Part shown: positions 14,360 to 22,108 of the stretch, piece after piece
How the letters are laid out: each line of letters begins with the position of its first letter
How positions within the stretch are numbered: position 1 is the first letter of the stretch
Assembly (NCBI GenBank): GCA_043810355.1
Contig: JBDROB010000045.1
Location: forward strand, 1 to 28,066
DNA length: 28,066 nt
Reading direction: 5' to 3'
Source of the DNA: JAZDHV01 sp043810355
Lineage (GTDB): Archaea; Nanobdellota; Nanobdellia; Woesearchaeales; JAGVYU01
The notes under the pieces: model-generated
Told to the model about the DNA's origin: nothing
Databases searched by the model: none
The model's input: only the letters and a program-made list of their open reading frames with translations
Program-made: the position numbers and the translations under genes

Positions 14360-15688
14360 ATGAAATATAAAATAATCACAATCTATTCTGCCATGGCAAT
14401 CATACTCTCTGTTAGTGTTTTTTCATTTAGCGCTGAAAGTAACGCAGTCTCAATTGATACAATGTGGACTCTTATTGCTGCATTTCTCGTTTTTTTCATG
14501 CAGGCTGGATTTGCCATGGTCGAGACTGGTTTTACAAGAGCGAAGAATGCAGGAAATATCATAATGAAAAACTTAATGGACTTTGCCGCAGGCTCACTCA
14601 GTTATTGGGCAGTTGGATTTGGTATTATGTTTGGCACTGGAACTGCCTATTTTGGGATGAATGGCTTTTTTCTTTCAGCTGCAAATACAGCAAATCCAGA
14701 TGGATTATGGACATTTGCATTCTGGATGTTTCAAGTTGTATTTGCAGCGACAGCAGCAACTATTGTAAGTGGAGCAATGGCAGAAAGAACAAGATTTAGC
14801 GGTTATATAATTTATTCAATCATTATTTCTGCAATAATCTACCCTGTTGTAGGGCATTGGATATGGGGAAAGGGATGGTTGTCAGGCCTAAGCACGCCTT
14901 TTATTGATTTTGCAGGGTCAACAGTTGTCCATAGCGTAGGTGGCTGGGCAGCTTTGGCTGGTGCAATAATATTAGGGCCGAGGATCGGAAAATATTTTAA
15001 TGGTAAGTCAAAGGCAATTAAAGGACACTCTCTGACTCTTGCAGCCTTAGGTGTGTTTATATTATGGTTTGGATGGTTTGGATTTAATGCAGGGTCAACA
15101 ACATCTGGGACTGATTTGAGCATTGCAGTAATTGCTGTTACAACAACTTTGGCTGCAGCTTCAGGATCAGTTATTGCAATGATAGTATCATGGATAAAAT
15201 ATGGTAAATCAGATATCAGCATGACTTTAAATGGAACTTTAGCTGGTTTGGTCAGCATAACTGCTGGAACAGCAAATGTAAGTCCGCTAAGTTCAGTGAT
15301 AATCGGAGGTTTGGGAGGGGCAATTGTTGTGTTTTCAGTGGAATTTATTGACAAAATCCTAAAAGTGGATGATCCAGTGGGTGCAGTCTCGGTTCATGGT
15401 GTATGCGGAGCATTCGGAACACTGGCAGTTGGATTATTTGCTCAAAAAGCATATGGTGGGGTGAATGGATTGTTCTTTGGAGGTGGTTTGTCTTTATTTA
15501 TAAGCCAATCAATTGGTGTTTTATCTGTATTTTTATGGGTATTTGTATCTGCTATTATCATGTTTAAATTGATTGACATGATTATTGGTCTTAGGGTTAG
15601 CAGAGATGATGAATTAAAGGGTTTGGATCTATCAGAGCATGGAGCAGAAGCATATGCTGATTTTCCAATAAGTGCTTCAACTAATTGA
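14360..15688 (+). CDS. amtB: Ammonium transporter AmtB
   Basis: Membrane channel for ammonium uptake. 442 residues with a cleavable-looking signal segment (1-25) and eleven expected membrane helices. Family motifs: FFMQAGFAMVETGFTRAKNA, DFAAGSLSYWAVGFG, FQVVFAATAATIVSGAMAER, the first pore histidine in GSTVVHSVGGWAALAGA, WFGWFGFNAGS, and the second pore histidine in AVSVHGVCGAFGTLAVG. The C-terminal tail RVSRDDELKGLDLSEHGAEAY is the conserved piece that contacts GlnK. The next gene is glnK, starting 10 nt after the stop, the usual pairing. Confidence 0.97.
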   Translation: MKYKIITIYSAMAIILSVSVFSFSAESNAVSIDTMWTLIAAFLVFFMQAGFAMVETGFTRAKNAGNIIMKNLMDFAAGSLSYWAVGFGIMFGTGTAYFGMNGFFLSAANTANPDGLWTFAFWMFQVVFAATAATIVSGAMAERTRFSGYIIYSIIISAIIYPVVGHWIWGKGWLSGLSTPFIDFAGSTVVHSVGGWAALAGAIILGPRIGKYFNGKSKAIKGHSLTLAALGVFILWFGWFGFNAGSTTSGTDLSIAVIAVTTTLAAASGSVIAMIVSWIKYGKSDISMTLNGTLAGLVSITAGTANVSPLSSVIIGGLGGAIVVFSVEFIDKILKVDDPVGAVSVHGVCGAFGTLAVGLFAQKAYGGVNGLFFGGGLSLFISQSIGVLSVFLWVFVSAIIMFKLIDMIIGLRVSRDDELKGLDLSEHGAEAYADFPISASTN

Positions 15689-15698
15689 GGTGAGGAAA

Positions 15699-16082
15699 TT
15701 GAAAATAATATTATCAATATTCAGACCGGAAAAACTTCCTGATGTTAAGAAATCACTTTGGGAAAATAATATACACATGATGACTATCTTAGATGTAAAA
15801 GGATGCGGTCAACAAAAGGGAAATATAGAAGAATATAGAGGTATAGTTGAAGAGGTCCAGCTTCATAGAAAAGTTATGTTAATAACTGCAGTAAATGAAA
15901 GTTACGTCGAAAAGACCACTAAGGCAATAATCAAAGGAGCAAGAACGAATAATGGAGAGATTGGTGATGGTAAGATTCTTGTTCTTCCTGTTGATGACTG
16001 CATAAGGATTAGGACTGGAGAAAAAGGATTAGCTGCTATAGGCGGAGAATCTGACGAATTAGATTCACTTCAGAAGAAATAG
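15699..16082 (+). CDS. glnK: PII nitrogen regulatory protein GlnK
   Basis: Trimeric PII signal protein that reads ATP/ADP and 2-oxoglutarate and plugs AmtB. The start is taken as TTG 15699, preceded by GAGGTGAGG, giving MKIILSIFRPEKLPDVKKSL; this leaves 127 residues, slightly above the usual 112-120. GTG 15672 in the same frame would overlap amtB and has no ribosome site. Signature parts: VKGCGQQKG (ATP contact), T-loop EEYRGIVEEVQLHRKV with the tyrosine equivalent of Tyr51, and NNGEIGDGKILVLPVDDCIRIRTGEKGLAAI. The C-terminal tail (GGESDELDSLQKK) is longer than usual. Part of amtB-glnK-glnA. Confidence 0.96.
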   Translation: MKIILSIFRPEKLPDVKKSLWENNIHMMTILDVKGCGQQKGNIEEYRGIVEEVQLHRKVMLITAVNESYVEKTTKAIIKGARTNNGEIGDGKILVLPVDDCIRIRTGEKGLAAIGGESDELDSLQKK

Positions 16083-16094
16083 GAGGGGATAATT

Positions 16095-17435
16095 ATGGAT
16101 AAGAATGAAGAATTAATGGATAAAGTGAAGAAGGATAATGTAAAATTTATCCAGCTTCAGTTCAATGATCTGCATGGTATGATAAAATCTGTTACAATCC
16201 CGGTTGAAAAGCTAAAGGAGAGTATTGAAAAAGGTACATGGTTTGATGGAAGTTCAATTGAAGGATTTACAAGGATTGCTGAAAGCGATATGTATCTTAA
16301 ACCAGATATTTCAACATATGCAGTCCTTCCATGGGAAAATCATGAGAAAAGTACTGCTCGTATAATTTGTGATGTGTATACTCCTGACAATAAACCATTT
16401 GAAGGTGATCCAAGATATATTCTCAAGAAAGTCATGAAAGAGGCTGAAGAAATGGGTTTTGAATATAATGTCGGCCCAGAGCTTGAATTCTTTTTGTTCA
16501 AGCCAAATGAGAAGGGTGAGATAGTGCCGGCACCACATGATATTGCAGGATATTTTGATTTCTCTCCAAGGGATTTGGCAGGTGATGTTAGAAAAGAGAT
16601 TATTTTTGCCCTTGAGTCTATGGGATTAGAGATAGAGATGAGCCATCATGAAGTGGCGCCTGGACAACATGAAATAGATTTTAAATTTGGTAATGCACTG
16701 GGTCAGGCAGATAAGTGCATGACTTTCAAGCATGCAGTAAAATCCATTGCAAATAAATTTAGCTTATACGCAACATTTATGCCTAAACCTATTTTTGGGA
16801 TTAATGGCTCTGGAATGCATGTACATCAGAGCTTATTTGACATTTCGACACAGAAAAATATCTTTTTTGATGATAAGGATGAATATAAACTGAGTGATGT
16901 TGCAAAAAGTTTTATTGCAGGACAATTAGTGCATGTCAAAGGTTTTTGTGCAATAACAGCGCCGACAGTAAACTCATACAAAAGGCTTGTGCCAGGTTAT
17001 GAAGCTCCTGTTTATTTATGTTGGGCAAGGAGGAACAGGTCTGCACTTATCAGAATACCAAGATACTCCCCTGGAAGAGAACAGTCTACAAGAGCTGAAT
17101 TAAGGTGCCCAGACCCTAGTGCCAATCCTTATCTCGCTTTCGCTGTTATGCTCAAGGCAGGACTTGACGGAATCAAAAATAAGCTGACTCCTCCAAATCC
17201 TGTAGAAGAAGATGTTTACAAATTAGGAGAGAGCAAACTTTTAGATATGAATATAATCACTTTGCCTAGCTCATTAGGTGAAGCAATATCTGAACTGAAA
17301 AAAGATACTTTGATACAGGAAGTTTTGGGAGCACATACTTATCCGCTTTATATTAAGGCAAAGATAAAAGAATGGAACAATTATCGTATACAAGTAACTA
17401 AATGGGAGATTGATAATTATCTTGAGAATATTTGA
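16095..17435 (+). CDS. glnA: Glutamine synthetase type I
   Basis: Makes glutamine from glutamate, ammonia and ATP as a dodecamer. The 446 residues are the length of the GSI-alpha subtype. Motifs: WFDGSSIEGF near the start, GPELEFFLF, NGSGMHVHQSLF, the ATP/ammonia site TVNSYKRLVPGYEAPVYLCW, and PGREQSTRAELRCPDPSANPYL. The adenylylation tyrosine segment of the GSI-beta subtype (NLY-DLP) is absent: the corresponding stretch reads LLDMNIITLPSSL, so control by AmtB/GlnK and Lrp rather than by adenylylation is expected. AGGAGGGG lies 7 nt before the ATG; glnK ends 12 nt upstream. Last gene of the operon. Confidence 0.97.
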   Translation: MDKNEELMDKVKKDNVKFIQLQFNDLHGMIKSVTIPVEKLKESIEKGTWFDGSSIEGFTRIAESDMYLKPDISTYAVLPWENHEKSTARIICDVYTPDNKPFEGDPRYILKKVMKEAEEMGFEYNVGPELEFFLFKPNEKGEIVPAPHDIAGYFDFSPRDLAGDVRKEIIFALESMGLEIEMSHHEVAPGQHEIDFKFGNALGQADKCMTFKHAVKSIANKFSLYATFMPKPIFGINGSGMHVHQSLFDISTQKNIFFDDKDEYKLSDVAKSFIAGQLVHVKGFCAITAPTVNSYKRLVPGYEAPVYLCWARRNRSALIRIPRYSPGREQSTRAELRCPDPSANPYLAFAVMLKAGLDGIKNKLTPPNPVEEDVYKLGESKLLDMNIITLPSSLGEAISELKKDTLIQEVLGAHTYPLYIKAKIKEWNNYRIQVTKWEIDNYLENI

Positions 17436-17668
17436 ATATTATCTTAGACAATAAGATTATATATCTTCAGCTAGTTTTGATTAGGCATATTAAATTATGT
17501 AAATGTATTTTTAACAACAACTTCCGTGATAATCACTTTACATATGTTAAATATTTAACTGATTATATTGTATAATACTAACAAATAGATGAATCTAATC
17601 AGGTTTTCTTACAGATTTTTATATTAATGTGTTATAATTATAAATATAATATATGCATTATATATCTC
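17436..17668. other. AT-rich intergenic region after glnA
   Basis: No gene seen. It holds the near-palindrome TTACATATGTTAA (17538-17550), similar to the repeat in the lrp/amtB region, and TTATAAATATAATATATG (17638-17655), a probable TATA region for the next gene, about 24 nt before its ATG. Confidence 0.35.
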
Positions 17669-18007
17669 ATGAATGATAGACAGGCAGTAAATATTGATGA
17701 TATAACTCAGACAGATGAGAAGATTCTTTATGAAACTCCATTAGATTTACTAGAAAGATTTATGATTAGCTATCTTAAGGAAGAATTTGACAAGAGAGGC
17801 AATGATTACAGGAATGCTATAGGTAGTGAGATGGAACAAGATTTTCTTGCAAGCTTTAGATTATTTAATGATTACAGAAATGCGATGCAACAAGGATGGT
17901 TTGAGAGAGCCGAAAAACTGGCGCAAAAAGACCAAATGCCTCCAGCATGTGCAATATATGCAAGAAGAAGAGAATTAGTCAGAATAGGTAAATTAGTTAA
18001 TAAATAA
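17669..18007 (+). CDS. Hypothetical protein, related to the next gene
   Basis: 112 residues from ATG 17669 (the open frame reaches further upstream, but the TATA region is there). Soluble and helical, no membrane segment or signal peptide. Visible pieces: LDLLERFMISYLKEEFDKRGNDYRNA, FNDYRNAMQQGWFERAEKLAQ and MPPACAIYARRRELVRIGK. The last pieces line up with the neighbouring product at 18186-18542 (helix, aromatic-rich turn, then [ML]P-x-x-x-x-IYA-x-R), so the two are probably old tandem duplicates. The repeated DYRNA within the protein is also notable. Family not recognised. Confidence 0.55.
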   Translation: MNDRQAVNIDDITQTDEKILYETPLDLLERFMISYLKEEFDKRGNDYRNAIGSEMEQDFLASFRLFNDYRNAMQQGWFERAEKLAQKDQMPPACAIYARRRELVRIGKLVNK

Positions 18008-18013
18008 GTTTGA

Positions 18014-18179
18014 TCAAAATTAAATGAAGAAAGATGGAAAAGAAACACAATAGAACAAGATGCTGATAAAAGAATAATGAAACATCTTATTAAATTTAGA
18101 ATGAAAATCTTATACGCTTGAAGAAATTGAGAATCTAGAAGAATGTTATGATTTAGAGAATACAGTTGAGGAAAAATGA
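18014..18179 (+). pseudogene. Coding-like fragments between two related hypothetical genes
   Basis: After the stop of the previous gene (TAA, then an in-frame TGA) the same frame reads SKLNEERWKRNTIEQDADKR and on to LIKFRMKILYA before TGA 18119-18121. A second frame then gives SYTLEEIENLEECYDLENTV-EEK to TGA 18177-18179, directly followed in frame by the next gene. Both stretches have charged, helical, protein-like composition but no start codon or ribosome site. They look like the frameshifted rest of a gene in this duplicated cluster. The evidence is composition only. Confidence 0.35.
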
Positions 18180-18185
18180 TTGAAA

Positions 18186-18542
18186 ATGGCTGAAGCAGAA
18201 TTATCACAAGTTGAGAGTCAACCTTATTATCCACCTGATCTAGAAATCCTAAGTGTTGAAGATTTGATGATATTAGATTTTTCTGTGCTTCATGAGGGGA
18301 TTGAAGAAATAATAGATAAGCATAGGCAACACCATTTAAATGTCATCAATAATGGTGCTGATGCAAATGCTAAAAGGCATTCTTCAGCTATTCTTCAGAG
18401 TTTGGATATGTATTATTACCATTTAGAAGCAAGAAGATATGGTATGGCTGTATACGCTGTAAACCAACATTGTTTAGATAATGATCTTCCTGTAGTCTTA
18501 GAAATATACGCAGATAGGGCTGGGTCTGAATTAGGAAAATAA
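18186..18542 (+). CDS. Hypothetical protein, paralogue of the gene at 17669
   Basis: 118 residues from ATG 18186; a TTG 6 nt earlier follows directly on a stop codon. Acidic, helical and soluble. The second half, SAILQSLDMYYYHLEARRYGMAVYAVNQHCLDNDLPVVLEIYADRAGSELGK, resembles the end of the product encoded at 17669-18007 in helix lengths and in the closing [ML]P-x-x-x-x-IYA-x-R motif. Function unknown. Its end is 52 nt before ribL, which has its own promoter. Confidence 0.55.
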   Translation: MAEAELSQVESQPYYPPDLEILSVEDLMILDFSVLHEGIEEIIDKHRQHHLNVINNGADANAKRHSSAILQSLDMYYYHLEARRYGMAVYAVNQHCLDNDLPVVLEIYADRAGSELGK

Positions 18543-18561
18543 GTGTTTATTTTCAGAAAAG

Positions 18562-18571
18562 AATTTATAGT
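18562..18571 (+). promoter_or_regulatory. TATA box of ribL
   Basis: AATTTATAGT is centred about 28 nt before ATG 18595, with no ribosome site between, as expected for a leaderless mRNA. Confidence 0.5.
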
Positions 18572-18594
18572 CTTATTTTTTCTTATATGTTATT

Positions 18595-19023
18595 ATGGAA
18601 AAAGAGATTAAAAAGGTCATGGTATTTGGCACATTTGACATTTTCCATCCTGGCCATATCAATTTTTTTAATCAAGCCAAAAAGCATGGTGATATTCTTA
18701 TTATAGTTGTTGCAAGGGACATGACTGTTGAAAGAGTGAAAGGAGAAAAGCCTTTGTATGATGAAGTGACAAGAAAGAGAAAGTTAGAGCATTTTGACAG
18801 GTCAAACAAGATTGTTCTCGGATCCCAGGATGATCCTTATGAAATCATCAAAAAATATAAACCAGATGTAATCTGTTTGGGTTATGATCAAGAATCTTTC
18901 ACAGACAAACTTGAGGAAAAGCTGATTGAATTGGATGTTAAGGCAAAAGTTATACGCCTTGAGCCTTTCAAGGAAGGGATCTACAAATCTTCCATACTAA
19001 AAGAGAAATTAAAGTTTAATTAA
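18595..19023 (+). CDS. ribL: Archaeal FAD synthase (RibL-type cytidylyltransferase fold)
   Basis: Transfers AMP from ATP to FMN to make FAD. 142 residues with the nucleotidyltransferase signature VFGTFDIFHPGHINFFNQAK (the HxGH site), VVARDMTVERVKGEKPLYDEVTRKRKLE, and PDVICLGYDQ, ending in EGIYKSS-x-LK, close to the ISSTxIR-like C-terminal motif of the superfamily. The VARDxTV and LGYDQ pieces are as in archaeal RibL rather than in glycerol-3-phosphate cytidylyltransferase, though the latter remains the alternative. Length is normal. The next gene begins 18 nt downstream and may be co-transcribed. Confidence 0.88.
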   Translation: MEKEIKKVMVFGTFDIFHPGHINFFNQAKKHGDILIIVVARDMTVERVKGEKPLYDEVTRKRKLEHFDRSNKIVLGSQDDPYEIIKKYKPDVICLGYDQESFTDKLEEKLIELDVKAKVIRLEPFKEGIYKSSILKEKLKFN

Positions 19024-19041
19024 AAGAGGAATTATTTGATC

Positions 19042-19665
19042 ATGAGATTCAAATGTGTTCATTGCGGACATTGCTGCATAAACAAGTCAGTCCAGGCCAG
19101 TATAACCTTGGATGATATTAAGAGAATCTCTGAATTCACAGGCAATGACCATAATTTCTTGATCAATAACAATTTTATTGGCCTTGTTGCTTCTGGAACA
19201 TCTGAGCCAAATGTTTTTGATATTGACATTGGATTAAAGTATCCATGCAAGTTCAGGAAAAACAATATGTGCTCTATCTATGAAGCCCGGCCTTTGAACT
19301 GCCGGATTTTCCCTCTTTTCCTTATTGCAGAAATCCCTTTCAGAAGATTAAAGGAATATCTTGATGAGGATTTCAAATGCAGGGATCATATTGAGGATGA
19401 CAAGGAAAACTTGAAACAAATCAGGGAATACAAGAAGAATATTGGATCCCAGATTCTGAAGGAATCTGAGAGAACAGACCAATTCATGAAAAATAATAAT
19501 CTGGCAAAAAAAATTGATATTAGCCAAAATCAGAATTTCAACCTTCTTAACCTCGACCATTTAGATCCAAAAGAACATGCTTGCAAAAGAATAATTTTCT
19601 GTGAGTCACTGATTGATAGGAGTCAGACAGAAAGATTAAAAGAGATTCTTAATAAGAATTCTTAA
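19042..19665 (+). CDS. YkgJ-type (UPF0153) cysteine-cluster protein
   Basis: 207 residues from ATG 19042 (GAGGA at 19026-19030; a TTG 6 nt earlier is less likely). It starts MRFKCVHCGHCCINKSV, the C-x-x-C-x-x-CC cluster of the YkgJ zinc/iron-chelating family, followed by ITLDDIKRISEFTG, YPCKFRKNNMCSIYEARPLNCRIFPLF and later cysteines at FKCRDH, HACKRI and IFCES. The second motif (C-x-x-x-x-x-x-x-CxIYxxRPxxCRxFP) is the family hallmark. The role of these proteins is not settled; a metal or Fe-S site is expected. A second, more distant member lies in the heat-shock operon at 24.6-25.1 kb. Confidence 0.85.
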   Translation: MRFKCVHCGHCCINKSVQASITLDDIKRISEFTGNDHNFLINNNFIGLVASGTSEPNVFDIDIGLKYPCKFRKNNMCSIYEARPLNCRIFPLFLIAEIPFRRLKEYLDEDFKCRDHIEDDKENLKQIREYKKNIGSQILKESERTDQFMKNNNLAKKIDISQNQNFNLLNLDHLDPKEHACKRIIFCESLIDRSQTERLKEILNKNS

Positions 19666-19686
19666 TTTGATTTAATACAATATTAC

Positions 19687-19719
19687 ATCAATAATAAATC
19701 AATAATAAATCAATAATAA
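19687..19719. repeat. Three tandem copies of an 11-bp AT-rich unit
   Basis: ATCAATAATAA occurs three times without interruption (19687-19697, 19698-19708, 19709-19719). It sits just after the YkgJ-type gene in a non-coding stretch; it is not CRISPR-like, as there are no spacers. Confidence 0.85.
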
Positions 19720-20013
19720 ATACTATCAATTCGGAATTTGATGCAATATCTTATTAAACTCAAATTCCTAAAAAAAACAAAAAAATATCTAAAAATGTAT
19801 TTAAAAGATAGTTTAAGAAATAAACAACTAAATCTTAATAAAAGAAAACTTATATAAACAACCTCTTAACATTTCTTTAAGGTAATTCTGAATTATTCTG
19901 TTTTCAGAAGGATTTGATCTCTGTCTAGAACTCTAAAGGGATTAAGATAATGCTGACCGAAGAGAAAAGAGATTAAAATCATGTAGAAAAAAGAAATGTT
20001 GGAGAAGATATAT

Positions 20014-20130
20014 ATGAAAGAAGGGTGTCCTATATGTGGAAACAATGTCTGTGGAAATGACCAAAGAGGCTGGTTATGCAAGGAATGCTTTATTATTTTC
20101 AAGGATCATCATTTTAAGAAGTTAGTCTAA
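20014..20130 (+). CDS. 38-residue zinc-ribbon microprotein
   Basis: ATG 20014 to TAA 20128-20130. The protein reads MKEGCPICGNNVCGNDQRGW, then LCKECFIIFKDHHFKKLV. Cysteines CPIC and CKEC, 14 residues apart, make a zinc ribbon, with a fifth cysteine in NNVCGN and a basic His/Lys-rich tail. GGAG at 20001-20004 lies 9 nt before this ATG; an upstream in-frame ATG at 19996 would add six residues and has no ribosome site. A TATA-like CTTATATAAAC (about 19847-19858) lies 150 nt upstream, so there may be a long leader of about 130 nt. It seems to stand alone. Function unknown. Confidence 0.65.
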   Translation: MKEGCPICGNNVCGNDQRGWLCKECFIIFKDHHFKKLV

Positions 20131-20208
20131 ATTCTTCTCAAACTTTCTCAAGGAATTTATTTATTCAGTTTTCAAATGTGAACTTTTTTATTTATTGTTT
20201 AACAAAAA

Positions 20209-20508
20209 GTGTGCGCCGCGGACGGGACTTCCAAGCCATTAACAGGTTTTTGAACCCACATGGGACGGATTATCCCACCAATTTTTCAAATTGGCCCACA
20301 TTCCTGCTCATAAGGACTAGTGCCCTTATCAAGTACCAGATTGTGGATCCGCGGCACAACCACAAAGTTATGGAACTTCGTTCCAAACTTATTGTTTCGC
20401 GAACAAAACAATAAGTTTTTATACTTTGTGAACATTAATTATTTTTGACGGATTATTCCCACTGGTTTTTCAACTTGGTACACAACCATTTTGTGTATCC
20501 TTTTTTCT
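20209..20508. ncRNA. GC-rich, strongly self-complementary island; candidate structured RNA
   Basis: This stretch is clearly richer in G+C than its surroundings and full of inverted repeats. An outer helix, GCCGCGGA (20215-20222) with TCCGCGGC (20348-20355), closes over hairpins GGTT/AACC (20245-20256), TGGGA/TCCCA (20261-20277), CCAATTT-TTC-AAATTGG (20278-20294) and ATAAGG/CCTTAT (20310-20329). Beyond it, CACAAAGT/ACTTTGTG (20361-20368/20423-20430) encloses GGAAC/GTTCC and a 13-bp stem AAACTTATTGTTT/AAACAATAAGTTT (20385-20418). A last hairpin, TACACAA/TTGTGTA (about 20479-20499), is followed by TTTTTT, as in a plus-strand terminator. A TATA-like stretch lies at 20183-20195 (plus) and another at 20415-20422 (minus), so the strand is open. 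It matches no tRNA, rRNA, SRP RNA or RNase P core that I can recognise. Confidence 0.6.
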
Positions 20509-20652
20509 TTTATTATGTTCTTAATAAGATTATGCCAAGATTTTCCACAATATTTTTAGGAAAATTGAAAACATTTCGAAATTAAATAAATATTTTCAGA
20601 AATAAGCCAATTTAACAAAAGATTTTTGGAATTAATAAAAATTTTTCATATC

Positions 20653-21774
20653 TCATTCAAAAACCTTTTTCCAAAAACCATTATTTTCGCTTTCTTTATC
20701 AAACTGTTTCAACAAATCCTTCTGCTTCTTGTTCAATTTTTCTGGAACACTTACAATGACTTTGATATTCTGGCTGCCATTACCGCTTCCATTGATGTCA
20801 GGCATACCCTTGCCTCTCATCTTGAACACAGTGTCTGTCTGAGTCCCTGAGGGTATCTTAAGCGATGCTTTCCCTTCCAGAGTCGGGACCTTGATCTCTC
20901 CTCCTAATGCAGCAATTGTAAATGGGATTGCAACTTCAATGTAAAGATCATCACCTTCTCTTCTAAATATCTTATGAGGAAGCACATGAACCTCTACATA
21001 AAGGTCTCCTGGCACAGATCCTCTCTCTCCTGCCTCTCCTTCCTTTGAAATCCTCAATCTCATTCCATCTTCCACTCCTTTTGGGATTGTGACCTCTATA
21101 TTCCTTGTTTTTCTCATCAGTCCTGTACCATCGCATTCTTTGCATTCATCTTTTATGTATTCTCCCTCGCCTTTGCATTTTGAGCATGTTGTCGTTGTCT
21201 GGAAAAGTCCAAATGGTGTCCTTGCAGTCCTTTTCTCATATCCAGACCCATGGCAAGTCGGACATGTAATAATGTCTGATTTTGATTCAGCTCCAGATCC
21301 ATCGCATTTGTTGCACTTTTCAAGTCTAGGCACTTTAATTTCTTTCTTAATTCCATTTGCTGCATCTTCAAGATTTATCACTAGCTCAAATAAAAGATCC
21401 CTTCCCCTGCTCTGCCTTCTTGCCCTGCTTTTGCCTCCAGTTCCAAAACCAGAGCCTCCTCCAAATATCCTGTCAAAGATATCTTCAAAGTCAAATGCAG
21501 AGTTAAACCCTGAGAAATCGCTTGAGTCAAAGCCTGAGAATCCAGAAGCTCTTTTGAAATCATCTGCATTCCCAAATTGGTCATACTGGTGTCTTTTTGT
21601 ATCATCACCTAATACAGATGCTGCTTCATTTATTTCCTTGAATTTGTCAGAAGCATCAGGATCCTTGTTTAGGTCTGGATGATATTTTTTTGCCAGCTTT
21701 TTGTATGCTTTTTTTATCTCCTCTTTAGTTGATTTCTTATCAACACCTAGAATATCATAGTAATCCTTTGCCAT
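20653..21774 (-). CDS. dnaJ: Chaperone DnaJ (Hsp40)
   Basis: Stimulates DnaK ATPase and delivers unfolded proteins to it. 373 residues with the class A layout: J domain (1-70) with HPD at 32-34; Gly/Phe-rich region (about 75-125) with the GFSGFDSSDFSGFNSAF repeats; a zinc domain with four C-x-x-C-x-G-x-G units (CNKCDGSG, CPTCHGSG, CSKCKGEG, CKECDGTG); and the substrate-binding C-terminal domain (GDLYVEVHVLPHKIFRREGDDLY, RGKGMPDINGSG). Length is normal. Last gene of the heat-shock operon, 13 nt after the small zinc-ribbon gene. Confidence 0.97.
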   Translation of the reverse strand: MAKDYYDILGVDKKSTKEEIKKAYKKLAKKYHPDLNKDPDASDKFKEINEAASVLGDDTKRHQYDQFGNADDFKRASGFSGFDSSDFSGFNSAFDFEDIFDRIFGGGSGFGTGGKSRARRQSRGRDLLFELVINLEDAANGIKKEIKVPRLEKCNKCDGSGAESKSDIITCPTCHGSGYEKRTARTPFGLFQTTTTCSKCKGEGEYIKDECKECDGTGLMRKTRNIEVTIPKGVEDGMRLRISKEGEAGERGSVPGDLYVEVHVLPHKIFRREGDDLYIEVAIPFTIAALGGEIKVPTLEGKASLKIPSGTQTDTVFKMRGKGMPDINGSGNGSQNIKVIVSVPEKLNKKQKDLLKQFDKESENNGFWKKVFE

Positions 21775-21787
21775 TTTGCCTGAGATA

Positions 21788-22075
21788 TTAATCTAATGGT
21801 ATTTTCTCTTCCCCCTCTTTTTTTGTCTCTTTGTATTTCTTAAGTTCAGGATTGTCTTTTTCAAGCATTATCTTCTCAGCCTCTTTCCCATCAATCTTTT
21901 TTAGATCTTTAAAATTAGTTATTTTTCTTGTTCTCAATACTTTCTTGAGCCTTTTTTCATCACTAAAACGGACTTCTTTGAAAACTGTCTCTTTCACAAT
22001 GCACTTTGAGCATACTATATCCTCTCCAATGTATGAAAGCCATCTTTGCTCTTTCCCGCACACGCTACAATTCAT
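21788..22075 (-). CDS. Small zinc-ribbon protein between dnaK and dnaJ
   Basis: 95 residues. N-terminal MNCSVCGKEQRWLSYIGEDIVCSKC is a four-cysteine zinc ribbon (CxxC, 17 residues, CxxC). The rest is highly charged and helical, with FSDEKRLKKVLRTRKITNFKDLKKIDGKEAEKIML and a Lys/Glu-rich tail. It is not a known co-chaperone. It starts 33 nt after dnaK and ends 13 nt before dnaJ, so it is surely made with the chaperones; binding to unfolded protein, the ribosome or DnaJ is possible but unproven. Confidence 0.75.
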   Translation of the reverse strand: MNCSVCGKEQRWLSYIGEDIVCSKCIVKETVFKEVRFSDEKRLKKVLRTRKITNFKDLKKIDGKEAEKIMLEKDNPELKKYKETKKEGEEKIPLD

Positions 22076-22108
22076 GATATCACTTATTTAGGTAAAAGAT
22101 AGAAGAAT

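Noticed and set aside
19687..19719. CRISPR array
   Set aside because: The three 11-bp units are contiguous, without spacers, and no cas genes are near.
20178..20414. Plus-strand open frame of 78 residues in the structured island
   Set aside because: It crosses several perfect inverted repeats, has no ribosome site and its codon use differs from the genes here; a non-coding structured element fits better.
20209..20508. 5S rRNA, SRP RNA or RNase P RNA
   Set aside because: I looked for the conserved 5S loop, the SRP helix 8 and the RNase P P4 core sequences and found none in either strand.
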